Assembly (NCBI GenBank): GCA_033875315.1
Contig: JANRJG010000007.1
Coordinates: forward strand, 1 to 52,270
Direction: 5' to 3'
Source of the DNA: Candidatus Methylacidiphilales bacterium
Lineage (GTDB): Bacteria > Verrucomicrobiota > Verrucomicrobiia > Methylacidiphilales > CAZTYG01
Length of the DNA stretch: 52,270 nucleotides
A program made the translations under genes and the position numbers. The notes below the pieces were generated by a model that saw only the letters and a program-made list of their open reading frames with translations, made no database searches and was not told the DNA's origin. Below are positions 43,364 to 51,839 of the stretch, in pieces; the first letter of the stretch is position 1; each line of letters begins with the position of its first letter.

Positions 43364-43957
43364 TAGTCAAGCTTGCGTCGCCCTGGCTGAGCAGATATTG
43401 CTTGGTCAGGGCTGTCAGCGCTAAACAGGTCTTTTGGGTTGATATGCCCGCATTCTTGTCTGATTCGGCGGCTTTCAGTGCAGGCCATAGATCTGAAGCT
43501 TCCAGTAGCCCCTGGATTCGCGTTTCGAGGTTTTGATCGCTGCTATCGAATCTCTCCAGAAGTGCCGATGCCAAGGCTATTCTGTAGGCACCTGTCCGCC
43601 GCTCGCTTCTCAATCGGGCCATGACCAAACCGCAGACAACGTAAACGGCTACTGTAACTGCCAGGATAACAAAAACAACAGTGTCCAATGTTGGAAAGGT
43701 TTTTGTTTGGGCTGCCTTTTCATCAGTGACGCGCAGACTCCATTGACGGTCAAGTTTTTTGCCTGAGATTTCAGTAGGGGTTGCTACAGCAATCCAAGGA
43801 CCTGAAGTCGAAGTCCTGTATGTTGGCAGAACCGTAGTCAAACTTGCGCAAACTGCCAAAAACAATGCTATATAGGTTATAATATTTTCGGAAGATCGAT
43901 GACATTCCAATGGACGGCACGCGATTTCACAAAACTTTCTAGTGTATTCCTCTATAT
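43323..43957 (-). pseudogene. Membrane protein gene, 5' end removed by IS3 insertion
   Basis: The minus-strand frame runs open from the IS3 terminus with no methionine before two transmembrane segments (IITYIALFLAVCASLTTVL and VVFVILAVTVAVYVVCGLVM). A charged cytoplasmic C terminus with MARLRSERRTGAYRIAL follows. The frame enters the IS, so the true start was lost when the IS inserted. About 200 residues remain. No family is recognised; the two-TM plus soluble-tail layout resembles membrane sensors or effectors. Confidence 0.5.
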
Positions 43958-44398
43958 TGACCTGACCCCTAAAAAACAGACATTTTGAAAAGAGAGTTCT
44001 GGTCCTGTAGAAGGAACAGAACGAAATGAAGAGAAGCAAATTCAGCGAAGAACAGGTGGTGGGCATCCTACGGGAGGGAGCCGGAATGAGCGTCAAGGCG
44101 GTCTGCGCCAAACACAACATCAGCGAGCCGACCTACTACAAGTGGAAGAAGCAGTATGGGGGCCTGGAAGTGTCCGACGTGCGGACGATGCGTGCCATGG
44201 CCGAAGAGAACGCCCGGCTCAAACGAATCATCGCGGACTTGGTCGTGCAGAACGACATCTTGAAGGTGGTGAACGCAAAAAAATGGTGAGCCCTTCGACC
44301 AAGCGAAGGGCCGTGCGCATGGTGGTGGAAGAAGGCTGGGGACGGAAGGCCCCGGCCTGCCGGGCGCTTGGACTGTGCCGGGCCAGCTTCTATGTGGA
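43958..44398 (+). mobile_element. IS3-family insertion sequence, 3' part missing
   Basis: The element begins TGACCTGACCCCTAAAAAAC, an IS3-type terminus. OrfA is complete, and OrfB is in the expected next frame but stops resembling a transposase after about 38 codons (near 44395). No right terminus is seen. The element therefore lost its right part. Confidence 0.7.
44026..44289 (+). CDS. IS3-family transposase OrfA
   Basis: An 87-residue protein with the Tnp_1 helix-turn-helix: KRSKFSEEQVVGILREG then SVKAVCAKHNISEPTYYKWK, followed by a leucine-zipper-like helix ENARLKRIIADLVVQNDIL. OrfA binds the IS ends and normally fuses to OrfB by a -1 frameshift on an A-run; GCAAAAAAATGG at its 3' end fits such a site. 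Without a complete OrfB the element cannot move by itself. Confidence 0.85.
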   Translation: MKRSKFSEEQVVGILREGAGMSVKAVCAKHNISEPTYYKWKKQYGGLEVSDVRTMRAMAEENARLKRIIADLVVQNDILKVVNAKKW

Positions 44399-44465
44399 AA
44401 GCCAGGTCTGTGTGGAGATGTTCACGGCCGGTCAGCGTGGTGCTGGGGTCATGATCGATGAGTAG
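44283..44465 (+). pseudogene. IS3 OrfB fragment
   Basis: The -1 frame after the A-run starts MVSPSTKRRAVRMVVEEGWG and continues ACRALGLCRASFY, the N terminus of IS3 OrfB. It then reads unrelated sequence to a TAG at about 44465. The integrase core with its DDE residues is missing. Confidence 0.7.
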
Positions 44466-44504
44466 ACGACAGGACCTAGTGCGTAACAATTTGTCGTCTT
44501 TTTT
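44465..44504 (+). terminator. Possible plus-strand terminator
   Basis: GACGACA (44465-44471) pairs with TGTCGTC (44492-44498), followed by six T residues. The 20-base loop is long. It lies between the IS fragment and the end of the Fic gene. Confidence 0.45.
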
Positions 44505-44517
44505 GTCCTCGTCAGTC

Positions 44518-45222
44518 TTATTTCTGCTCCTGTTGGCGCAGGATTTCTGCACGCTTCTTTTGCCATTCTGTTTCGAAATTCTCGTCAAGCTTTGGGGTCA
44601 CTTTCCGGCTCAATTCCTTCTCGGGCCAGTTCGGAACTTCCAACCCTCCCCTTCGCAGGATCATACTTGCCAAGGGGTAGGGGTTTCCTTCATATGCTGC
44701 CTGAAGAAACGGCTTCAGGCTCTCGCTCATCAGAGGGGATCTCTCCTGTGGTCCATAAATGGCCTGGATTTGTGCTTCCAGAAGCACCGCTGATGTTCTT
44801 GTATTCCCATCCCGGAAAGGGTGAATGCTTCGAATAGACCCATGCAGTGTGGCGAGTGCAAGCGCGTATCCAGGCGGGTCACACTGACTGATGTCTACTT
44901 CGTATTTTTGGCAACACTCTTCCAAGGCCCCTTCGATTTTGGATGCATCAGCGCCGACCCTACCCTTGTCGAAAGTAACAGTTTCATCCCTGCTTCTGAA
45001 TTCCCCGGCCCACGTATGAATTTTGTAAAAGATTGCATAATGAATGGATTTGATCAGTGCCGGAATGACGGCCAGGGATTGGGACGTCACAAGCGTCTTA
45101 AGCGCTCTGGTCATCCCCTCTTGGTAAGCCTGTTCGTAGGCCTCAATATCCTTAATATCCGGCTTCAGGCCCAACCCCTGAAGTTTGTTCCATGGCGTGC
45201 CCGTGGACTCTTGCTTTCCCAT
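44518..45222 (-). CDS. Fic/Doc family protein
   Basis: A 234-residue Fic protein. The motif HPFRDGNTRTS (near residue 136) matches HPF-x-[DE]-GN-x-R, with the catalytic His and the phosphate-binding loop. Fic enzymes transfer AMP or related groups to proteins. A leading FYKIHTWAGEFRSRD is the usual preceding helix and flap. The C terminus is charged. No adjacent antitoxin with a clear inhibitory (S/T)xxxE(G/N) motif was found. It is monocistronic on the minus strand and fits defence or toxin cargo. Confidence 0.88.
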   Translation of the reverse strand: MGKQESTGTPWNKLQGLGLKPDIKDIEAYEQAYQEGMTRALKTLVTSQSLAVIPALIKSIHYAIFYKIHTWAGEFRSRDETVTFDKGRVGADASKIEGALEECCQKYEVDISQCDPPGYALALATLHGSIRSIHPFRDGNTRTSAVLLEAQIQAIYGPQERSPLMSESLKPFLQAAYEGNPYPLASMILRRGGLEVPNWPEKELSRKVTPKLDENFETEWQKKRAEILRQQEQK

Positions 45223-45245
45223 ACGGAGAACACTATACTCAGGTA

Positions 45246-45536
45246 ATGGAAGATGGAAAACACTCCATACAGGATTATCTCACGCGAACTGCCGTGACTG
45301 TTCAGGCGCTCTCTGCTCAGGGAGGCTTCAAAACCTCTTTCGCCTCGGCCCTCAAGGCAGTAACTGCTGTTGAGACCGATTGCTTACTGGGGGCAGTACA
45401 TCCATCGATTGCACCTCTCATGAATGCGCTGAAACAGGCGCAAGAGCGCGAAAAACGCTTGGGTCTGCGTCCCTGTTTATTGTCCTCAAATCTTTCGTCA
45501 ACGATGCAGGCGAACACTTCCTTCCCCAGGATTTAG
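45246..45536 (+). CDS. Small hypothetical protein divergent from Fic
   Basis: A 96-residue frame starting MEDGKHSIQDYLTRTAVTVQ, 23 bases from the divergent Fic start. It is helical and polar with LMNALKQAQEREKRLG, and has no recognised domain. It could be an antitoxin-like partner of Fic or a chance frame; the ribosome-binding site is weak. Confidence 0.4.
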   Translation: MEDGKHSIQDYLTRTAVTVQALSAQGGFKTSFASALKAVTAVETDCLLGAVHPSIAPLMNALKQAQEREKRLGLRPCLLSSNLSSTMQANTSFPRI

Positions 45537-45602
45537 GGGATGTTATACCTCGGCCACCTACGGTGGCCCCCTAAGAAGACCCCGGTCAAGTAAGTGCCAT
45601 CG

Positions 45603-46367
45603 TCAGGTCCTATTGATTAGTCCATGCGTCTCGAAGTCGTAGGGCTTGCCTCCGGCCAGAAGCAGGGCGCAGTAACCCTGTCGGGCCCCAGGCACTGACA
45701 GCAGCAATTCCTTCAAGTGTGGTGGCCCAGCCAGGTGCAGCGGTGTATTGCCCTCGCGGTCAACGGCAAATGGACTGGCACCCGAATCCAGGAGGCAGGT
45801 CACCCCCTCGGTGTTCGCGCGATGTGCGGCAATGTGCAGCGCTGTTCTCCCATACGAATCCGGCAGGTTCAAGTCGGCGCCGCATCTAGCAAAGACCTCT
45901 ACCATGGCCGTAAGTTGCACCCCAAAATGAAAGACCTCATGCAGGGGTGCGGCACCCGTGTAGTTGCGAAGTCCCAGGTTGGCTCCACTCTCGGCCAGAG
46001 CCGCCAGGCATCCCACAGCCCCAAGGCGTGCGGCCCAGTGGGCCGGTGTGTCGCCTGCCATGTCTTTTGCATTGAGGTTTGCGCCTGCTGCCACCAGCAC
46101 TTTGAGGCATTCGGTCTTGTGGCACGAGGCGGCCTCATGAAGTGCTGTCTGGCGCTGTTGGTTGCGTCCGTTCACATCCGCACCCTGTTCCAGCAGCCAA
46201 CGAACCGACTCCACGTAACCAAGGTACGTCACCCACATCAGTGGAGTGTTCCCATATTCATTCTTCTCCTCAATCGGGTGTCCCTGGGCCAGCAGCCTCT
46301 GGGCTTCATCGAACTCGCGGTTGGCAACGGCCAGGCAAAAGTCAGAGACTACCGTTTCGTTGTTCAT
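45603..46367 (-). CDS. Ankyrin-repeat protein
   Basis: A 254-residue protein with about six ankyrin repeats from residue 38 onwards (GNTPLMWVTYLGYVESVRWL, QTALHEAASCHKTECLKVLV, GDTPAHWAARLG, AAPLHEVFHFG, RTALHIAAHRAN, GNTPLHLAGPPHL). The repeats form a binding surface for another protein. It is the last gene of the four-gene operon, and its ATG overlaps the TM gene's stop by four bases. A sensor or immunity-type partner is inferred. Confidence 0.85.
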   Translation of the reverse strand: MNNETVVSDFCLAVANREFDEAQRLLAQGHPIEEKNEYGNTPLMWVTYLGYVESVRWLLEQGADVNGRNQQRQTALHEAASCHKTECLKVLVAAGANLNAKDMAGDTPAHWAARLGAVGCLAALAESGANLGLRNYTGAAPLHEVFHFGVQLTAMVEVFARCGADLNLPDSYGRTALHIAAHRANTEGVTCLLDSGASPFAVDREGNTPLHLAGPPHLKELLLSVPGARQGYCALLLAGGKPYDFETHGLINRT

Positions 46368-46531
46368 CGCTTCTTTTCCCCATTACTCTTGTCCTGTTTA
46401 CTTCGGCGTCCCGAAAGAATGAGAAAGGTGAGTGCCGCGAAGTACACCACAAAAAATGTGTATGGGTATTCGTTGAACAAAGCCACAACCGCGTCGTTGA
46501 AACTTTCATACCCGATGAATTCAATCTTCAC
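46364..46531 (-). CDS. 55-aa single-TM protein
   Basis: It starts at a GTG (46531) preceded by an excellent GGAGGG at six bases, inside the end of the upstream gene. A polar N terminus (KIEFIGYESFNDAVVALF) is followed by one transmembrane helix (TFFVVYFAALTFLILSG) and a polybasic C-terminal tail (RRSKQDKSNGEKKR). The layout is that of small membrane effectors in defence operons. Both ends overlap neighbours, so the reading is well supported. Confidence 0.65.
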   Translation of the reverse strand: MKIEFIGYESFNDAVVALFNEYPYTFFVVYFAALTFLILSGRRSKQDKSNGEKKR

Positions 46532-46799
46532 GCAAGCCCTCCATCTCCTTCGGCTCGGGCACCTCGTGAGCCACGGGCAGCCACGCCTGCATGCCTGGGG
46601 CCAGAATACGCACCTTCTCCCATGGCCAATCAGCGACAATCTCATCGAAGCTTGACCTCTCCATCCCCCGCACGTTCTCTAGGTCCACCAGCACGCTCTG
46701 CCCCATATCCAAGTTGCGCCGAATTTTCGCGCGGATTGTGCGGATGACCTTGGGGGACTGGAACGCGCAGTTCCAGCGGTTCAGACACAACCTCACCAT
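46521..46799 (-). CDS. 92-aa STAS-like protein
   Basis: A 92-residue protein with DMGQSVLVDLENVRGMERSS followed by FDEIVADWPWEKVRILAPGM, which looks like the small STAS-like (DUF4325-type) fold: beta strand, conserved aspartate, helix. It overlaps the ATPase stop by seven bases. In known cases such modules occur with histidine-kinase-like ATPases in defence loci. Assignment is by pattern only. Confidence 0.5.
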   Translation of the reverse strand: MVRLCLNRWNCAFQSPKVIRTIRAKIRRNLDMGQSVLVDLENVRGMERSSFDEIVADWPWEKVRILAPGMQAWLPVAHEVPEPKEMEGLRED

Positions 46800-48397
46800 T
46801 CGAACTCCTCTGGTGCTTCAGACTTCGGATTCCAAAGCGCCCACTCCACGGCAAAGTCGCGCAGGGACGCGATTGCGTGCAACATGCGTTCACCCAGCCC
46901 TGCTTCGGCATATTCGCTCTGGCATAGGGCGATCTCTACCTCGAGTTGGATCAAGAGGCCGGCAATCAGCCCAAAGTTGCTCTCGTGTCCGAAAAGATCG
47001 TCCTGGCTGACCTTTGGATTCCAATACTCCTCCAGAGACCACGCGATGCAGCGGAGCAGGCAAACCAGCCCCCCATCGGGAGCTGCCTGGGTCGGCTTGC
47101 CGTAAAGCGCATTCTCACCGTTCTCCAGGAGAATTTCTTTCACCCTCGCATGCCAAAGCAGGCTGCGTAGGCTGCTGCATGCTTTCAGGGCGGCACGACG
47201 CACCAGGGTTGGGTTTTGCGTGGCCACAATCGCAGGCGCCCACCCAGCAGGCTTGGCAGGCGTGTTTGGGCCCGCACCGTGCACGGGTGGTGTGGCGGGT
47301 TTCGGCGGTTGAGCTTCTTGTGGGTGCGGAACAGGCGAAGGGGTCGGAGCGTTGGCGGCGGCCAGTAATTGCGCAGATAGACTGTCAGGCTTTTGGGAGG
47401 GCGACTTCGATCCGGACGCACCTTTGATCCACGGCGCGCCGTTCTTGTCGGGTGTGGCTGCCGGGGCATCCACCGCACCGGGGGTTGCGGGGGAAGGGCT
47501 TCGGGTGAGCCTGAAGGGCTTCAAAAGCGGAATGTCTTTCTCCACGGCGCTTGCGGCCAGGCCCAGACAGTAGCTTTCAAACCACCGCATGCCTTGGTCC
47601 GAAGCGCCTGCCGCTTTTGCCAGTCGCTGAATCTCCGAACCGGTGATTTTCTTTCCTTTACCCTTGAAGGCAGAGTGGATTTGGATGATCCCTCTCGCAT
47701 ACTCCTCCTCAGTCGGGGGCTCGATCATGACCACGTCAGCAGCAAACCTGGAAGCAATCTCCGGGGGCAACCCCTGACCGTTGACCTTGCGCGAATAGTG
47801 GGGGACCTCCAGCTCGACTGGATCCCCGATGGCAAAGCCGACCTGCGGCCGACTCGCTGCAGCAACCTCGTCCTTTTGCTGGGTGGCCAGTTGTTGGAAG
47901 GCACCCGCTCCGACAATGAATGTATTCGCCAAGCGGGCGATATGTTCATCCGTCCAGCCGCATCCCTTGAGACGTCCGTCACCATCCAGGAGGGCCAGCA
48001 CCTCCCCAAAAACGCCCAGTGCCCAGGACGAGCCATAGGCCGATGAGATCGGCACCGTTTTGTCGATCTCGTCCAAGTAGAGCATTTTGTGCGTTCGCGC
48101 CTCGGAACCGAGGAAGGCCGCGATGGTGGTGAGAGAGGAGGGTTGGGTGGCTGCCCCCCAGGGAACCCAGCTATTGCAAGCGATGGTGATCATCCCAAGG
48201 CCCATCTCTTCGGCAAAGCGGCGGACAACTTCAGTTTTGCCGACGCCAGTGGGGCCGACGATTAGGCTGTGGGTTCGGACTTTCACGCTCCCAATCTGGG
48301 GCATGAGGCATTTGACGGCGAAGTTTCGCTGAAGCGAATTGAGGGCGGCTGCTTGGCTGGCAGTGGAAATGCCAACCTCTTTCTGGGGGACGGACAT
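46793..48397 (-). CDS. ClpX/HslU-like AAA+ ATPase with long C-terminal extension
   Basis: A 534-residue AAA+ protein. Walker A is GPTGVGKTE (residues 48-56), Walker B MLYLDEIDK (near 108) and sensor 1 NTFIVGAGAFQQL, the ClpX/HslU sequence type. There is no zinc-binding N domain and no obvious pore loop for a protease partner. A Pro/Ala/Ser-rich linker (about residues 305-390) leads to a helical C-terminal domain. It is the first gene of the four-gene operon with the STAS-like, TM and ankyrin genes. A remodelling or sensing ATPase role is inferred. Confidence 0.82.
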   Translation of the reverse strand: MSVPQKEVGISTASQAAALNSLQRNFAVKCLMPQIGSVKVRTHSLIVGPTGVGKTEVVRRFAEEMGLGMITIACNSWVPWGAATQPSSLTTIAAFLGSEARTHKMLYLDEIDKTVPISSAYGSSWALGVFGEVLALLDGDGRLKGCGWTDEHIARLANTFIVGAGAFQQLATQQKDEVAAASRPQVGFAIGDPVELEVPHYSRKVNGQGLPPEIASRFAADVVMIEPPTEEEYARGIIQIHSAFKGKGKKITGSEIQRLAKAAGASDQGMRWFESYCLGLAASAVEKDIPLLKPFRLTRSPSPATPGAVDAPAATPDKNGAPWIKGASGSKSPSQKPDSLSAQLLAAANAPTPSPVPHPQEAQPPKPATPPVHGAGPNTPAKPAGWAPAIVATQNPTLVRRAALKACSSLRSLLWHARVKEILLENGENALYGKPTQAAPDGGLVCLLRCIAWSLEEYWNPKVSQDDLFGHESNFGLIAGLLIQLEVEIALCQSEYAEAGLGERMLHAIASLRDFAVEWALWNPKSEAPEEFEW

Positions 48398-48424
48398 AAG
48401 TCTCCTAGGAACATTTTTGTGGAA

Positions 48425-48626
48425 CCCACCGGTAATGGTGGGAGGTGCAAGCGCGGGGAAGCTCTCCCTTACGGGAGAGCAGCGGGTATGGTGACCCGGG
48501 AGACAATGGTGCGCAGGCAGTTCATGGAGACGACCAACAAGGTATTACTAGAGTCTGGTTTGCCAAGTCAAATTTTGTAGGCAGCGATTTGGATTCCACT
48601 TGCTCTAACCCAAAGTAAGCAAGTGG
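48425..48626. other. Intergenic region with three hairpins
   Basis: Three stems are seen: CCCACC/GGTGGG (48425-48442), GCTCTCCC-TTAC-GGGAGAGC (48461-48480) and CCACTTGCT/AGCAAGTGG with a 13-base loop (48596-48626). The whole 48398-48817 gap has no gene. It lies between divergent genes and may hold their promoters, a small RNA, or an old element end. Confidence 0.45.
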
Positions 48627-48817
48627 CGGGGATATTCGGCCATGAGTACTCACCCGTCTGGCCATGGATATCGTGATTTTCGACTGCTTGCTCTCGCCGC
48701 CTATGGCCGACGCTTCGGGACTTTTGGGGGAGCTTACGTTAAGGGGTGCCTCTGTTTTGATGGCAGTTTTGTAAAGCTCTCCTTGCGCCTTTTGAACGAA
48801 AGGACATATGGAGCGTC

Positions 48818-49543
48818 ATGAAACACATGCAGTCAGCTTGGGGACGTTTAATGGCTCGTTGGTCAGCCCTCATTAAAAAGCTTGGCAGAAGGGTGGCCCA
48901 TGTCTTGGCTTCGTTTCATATGTCTAGCTGTTTCGTCGTCTCTCATAATGGCAAGACCTTTAGGGTGGGGCTTCTATTTACCACCCCTTTTCAATTCAAA
49001 AAAGCAGTCGTAGAGGGGCTGGGAAAGATCGGCTGCCCTAGCGGCGGAAAAGTTGCTGGCGCGGTCATTTCCGGGAACTTGGAATCCTTCATCAACCAAG
49101 CTTTAGAAGACAATACGATGTGTGAGGAGAAGGTTGTTCGAGATTTATTAGGTAGCTTGATAGCCGAGTCGCCGGATTGGGAATACCTATTTAAGGTCCT
49201 CGCTCGTCACCCCTATACATCCAAGGGCATTCTGGCGTCATGTTTGCTATCATTTCGCAAAGAAGGTCCGGAAGTTGAGTGTGAAGTGGCTCTGAGGCTT
49301 GGTCAAATTCTTGCCCCTGATGTCATGAGTAGTGTGGCCTCTAGCGTCGGGAGTTCAGTGTCCGCTCATGCGCTTACTTTGATGCAAAATAGTCAGCCTG
49401 AATGTCACTGGGTTAAGGCCCTATTGTCCGCACATAAGACAAATAATGCCTCCCTGTCGGCAAATGTCCCTGGATATGCCCTTAAGAAGCACCCAAACAG
49501 TGGCCGTGGAGGTAGATATTTAGGTGATGATCAGGGCCGTTGA
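48818..49543 (+). CDS. Hypothetical protein, 241 aa
   Basis: A 241-residue protein with a good GGAG just upstream of ATG 48818. The basic N terminus (RLMARWSALIKKLGRRVAHV) is amphipathic, and the middle is helical with a Ser-rich stretch (SSVASSVGSSVSAHAL). No domain is recognised. It is of lower GC and flanked by divergent defence-like operons, so it is probably element cargo. Confidence 0.55.
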   Translation: MKHMQSAWGRLMARWSALIKKLGRRVAHVLASFHMSSCFVVSHNGKTFRVGLLFTTPFQFKKAVVEGLGKIGCPSGGKVAGAVISGNLESFINQALEDNTMCEEKVVRDLLGSLIAESPDWEYLFKVLARHPYTSKGILASCLLSFRKEGPEVECEVALRLGQILAPDVMSSVASSVGSSVSAHALTLMQNSQPECHWVKALLSAHKTNNASLSANVPGYALKKHPNSGRGGRYLGDDQGR

Positions 49544-49750
49544 TTTTCTGGATACAAGCTGACTTTAGCGCGGTGCGAGTTCTCCGATTGGTATTTCCGA
49601 GAGGACTTGGTTTTTAGCCCAGATATATCTGGTTCATGACGGTTCCTTGGTGAATGGGTCAGAGGAATGTTCCCCATGACGGGCTTGGACGGTCTTCCAC
49701 AAGGTATAATCGACTTTGGGACGTTGGGCGCGGCTTTTACAAGGAAAGTC

Positions 49751-50338
49751 TTACGCCGGGCTGCTTGGAGCGGAAGAACCTGCGACATATTGCTGGGCCT
49801 GCATGGTTTCTTCTGTGGAATTATTTAAATTCTTCAACGCTCCCCCACATGAAAGCACACGATACCAACACCAACCGGTTGCACCTGCGGAAAAGAAATT
49901 GATCAACAGCGCGGCCAAGAGCATCCATCGAGCGCGCTCGCAAATAATACCCATATCCATATTGTTCGTTGCGGGGGCTGGAGTTCCCGAGTTAGCGGCT
50001 GTATCAACGGCCCTTGCTGTGCTTGGCGTAACCACATCTTGCCAATGGAAAAATGAGACTACAGATATACACGTTATTGCTAGGCAAAAGTAGCCTAGCG
50101 GTAACAGGTGTATATATTTCCATGCGGCGTAGTTTCGTTTGATGCTGTGCGTGTATTTTTCCGCTAATGCCGATGTTTGTCCGGTCCCAGAGTTCTTTTT
50201 GATTGAGGCCAGCTTGACGTCCGCGCTTTCATACTCATCTTTCAGACGCTTCTCCGAGGCGGTTCGGAGCACATTGAGAACGGTGTAGGTTGCGCCAAAG
50301 AGGCTTAACAATAGTGCCACCAAAGAATAAATCGGCAT
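49751..50338 (-). CDS. Multi-TM protein paired with the PLD-fold-like protein
   Basis: A 195-residue membrane protein with about three helices: PIYSLVALLLSLFGATYTVL at the N terminus, LLPLGYFCLAITCISVVSF in the middle, and MLLAALLINFFSAGATGWCW near the end. A soluble loop between the first two helices is charged. It lies 17 bases after the gene at 50356-50994 in the same direction, so they form an operon. A membrane effector of a two-gene system is possible. Confidence 0.7.
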   Translation of the reverse strand: MPIYSLVALLLSLFGATYTVLNVLRTASEKRLKDEYESADVKLASIKKNSGTGQTSALAEKYTHSIKRNYAAWKYIHLLPLGYFCLAITCISVVSFFHWQDVVTPSTARAVDTAANSGTPAPATNNMDMGIICERARWMLLAALLINFFSAGATGWCWYRVLSCGGALKNLNNSTEETMQAQQYVAGSSAPSSPA

Positions 50339-50355
50339 CCCCGCTTCCCTCTCCC

Positions 50356-50994
50356 TTACGCCTGGGCTGTGTTATCAGGTGTGGCTGTTGTTTCGTGCAG
50401 GACTTTCCAAACTGCATCAAAGCGATCTTCGTAAAACTTTGCCGTGCTCGCATTGTTGAAAGACACTTTGGCTTTGATTGCGTCGATGGGTGTGTTTTGC
50501 TGTAGCCTCACGTGTGGTTTTTCGACCCGGGCCATAATCGAATCACAGACAATAAAGTGCTCCACTTGGTCTTCGTTCCGGGCTTGCGCAGACGAAACTT
50601 GCAGAGTGCCAGCGTATTTCTTTTGGGCTGCGGCCAAGAAAGCCGGGATCTCCGTTCCGACAACCAAGATCCGAATTTTTCCATTTGCAGCATGGAGACG
50701 CTCGAATGCCTTGGTGAAGGCATCTTGCAGTGTTTCAAGGAAGTAAGTACATCCCCCTGAGAGCATGCGCACTGTTTTGCTAGAGCGATCCAGCATGATC
50801 TCGTTGAGTATCAAGGCGTCCATATACGAGTCATTGTCGAACTCCGTCCGGATTTTCTCGTCGATCATCTGGTTGATGACCTTGCGCAGCGCCGAATTCG
50901 ATACAATGCTCTCGTGATGTTCGTACCACACTTTGACAGAGCCAATGTTGATTGGATGAGAAGGTGTTGCAGGTGCTGTGTGTGTGGCAGACAT
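50356..50994 (-). CDS. PLD-fold/sensor-like protein
   Basis: A 212-residue protein starting MSATHTAPATPSHPINIGSV. Residues 100-200 have EHFIVCDSIMARVEKPH then KAKVSFNNASTAKFYEDRF and WKVL, resembling the C-terminal strand-helix part of PLD-like or receiver-type folds that lack the catalytic HKD. It may be a sensor for the membrane protein encoded next. No catalytic motif is seen; assignment is weak. Confidence 0.55.
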   Translation of the reverse strand: MSATHTAPATPSHPINIGSVKVWYEHHESIVSNSALRKVINQMIDEKIRTEFDNDSYMDALILNEIMLDRSSKTVRMLSGGCTYFLETLQDAFTKAFERLHAANGKIRILVVGTEIPAFLAAAQKKYAGTLQVSSAQARNEDQVEHFIVCDSIMARVEKPHVRLQQNTPIDAIKAKVSFNNASTAKFYEDRFDAVWKVLHETTATPDNTAQA

Positions 50995-51255
50995 TTGAGG
51001 TTTGGGCTAAATTATCCAACCTGCACAAAACAGTGTAGCTTGGACGAGGGATGTTGCAAGATCAGCATTGTAGGTCAAGCCGATACCGGGCCTGGCTCCG
51101 GGGTGGTAGAGGCCAACTGGAGGAGGGGCGAGTGTTGCATTTGCGTGACGGCTCCTAGTTATGCTTGAGAGCCTTGCTATCAGGGTCCCAAGACCTTTGC
51201 CACACAAATTGTATATCCCGGCCATTGCCCCTTTGGGAGCGGTAAAGCGAGGGGG

Positions 51256-51543
51256 TTAATTGCCCCGCTTGTCCCCTCTCTGCAAAATCGGCAGGTGCGC
51301 CTTCATTTCCCGGGGTTCGGGAAATAGCTGTTCCATGGTGACCCCAAGCACTTGGGCGATTACCTTTAGTTCGTAATCCTTCAGCGACCGTTGCCGTAGC
51401 TCGATGGCGGCCAGGGTTTGCTGGTCAAGGTCCAGGCCGACCAGTTGCAGTTTGAGCACAAAGGCCTGTTGGCTGGCATAGCCCTTCTTGACTCGTAGAG
51501 CCCTGATCTTGGGCCCGGCGGCGTTGACGAATCGGTCACCCAC
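51256..51543 (-). CDS. XRE-family helix-turn-helix regulator
   Basis: A 95-residue regulator: AAGPKIRALRVKKGYASQQA and LDQQTLAAIELRQRSLKDYE form the Cro/CI-type helix-turn-helix, followed by LKVIAQVLGVTMEQLFPEP, the usual last helix. No sensor domain follows. It is divergent from the exported gene at 51840 and likely controls nearby element genes; a perfect palindrome CCCGTA-T-TACGGG lies at 51699-51711 in the gap and could be an operator (inference). Confidence 0.82.
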   Translation of the reverse strand: MGDRFVNAAGPKIRALRVKKGYASQQAFVLKLQLVGLDLDQQTLAAIELRQRSLKDYELKVIAQVLGVTMEQLFPEPREMKAHLPILQRGDKRGN

Positions 51544-51839
51544 AGCCCAGAGCTTGAAGAAAATCGTCCCCTCATTTCACAACAGGGTTTGTAATCCGCC
51601 GTTTTTTTGCCACAGTCCGGCTAGTTGCAGGCCGTTCTGCGGTCTCTGCGACCATTCCGCCTCCCTCAAGGGGTCGAGGCGCGCGCCAACGGATGGTGCC
51701 CGTATTACGGGTGGCCACCCGCATGGCCGTGTCATAAGAATGTCACGGAGTCCACCAATGGATGTAATAACATCAGGTTATTCACAAAGACCCCTGTTAG
51801 GTATAGACAATAAACGGAATCCGCTTTAGTCACGGGAAC

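Noticed and set aside
50995-51255. Gene in the gap between the PLD-like gene and the XRE gene
   Set aside because: Short frames on both strands have no ribosome-binding site or protein-like composition.
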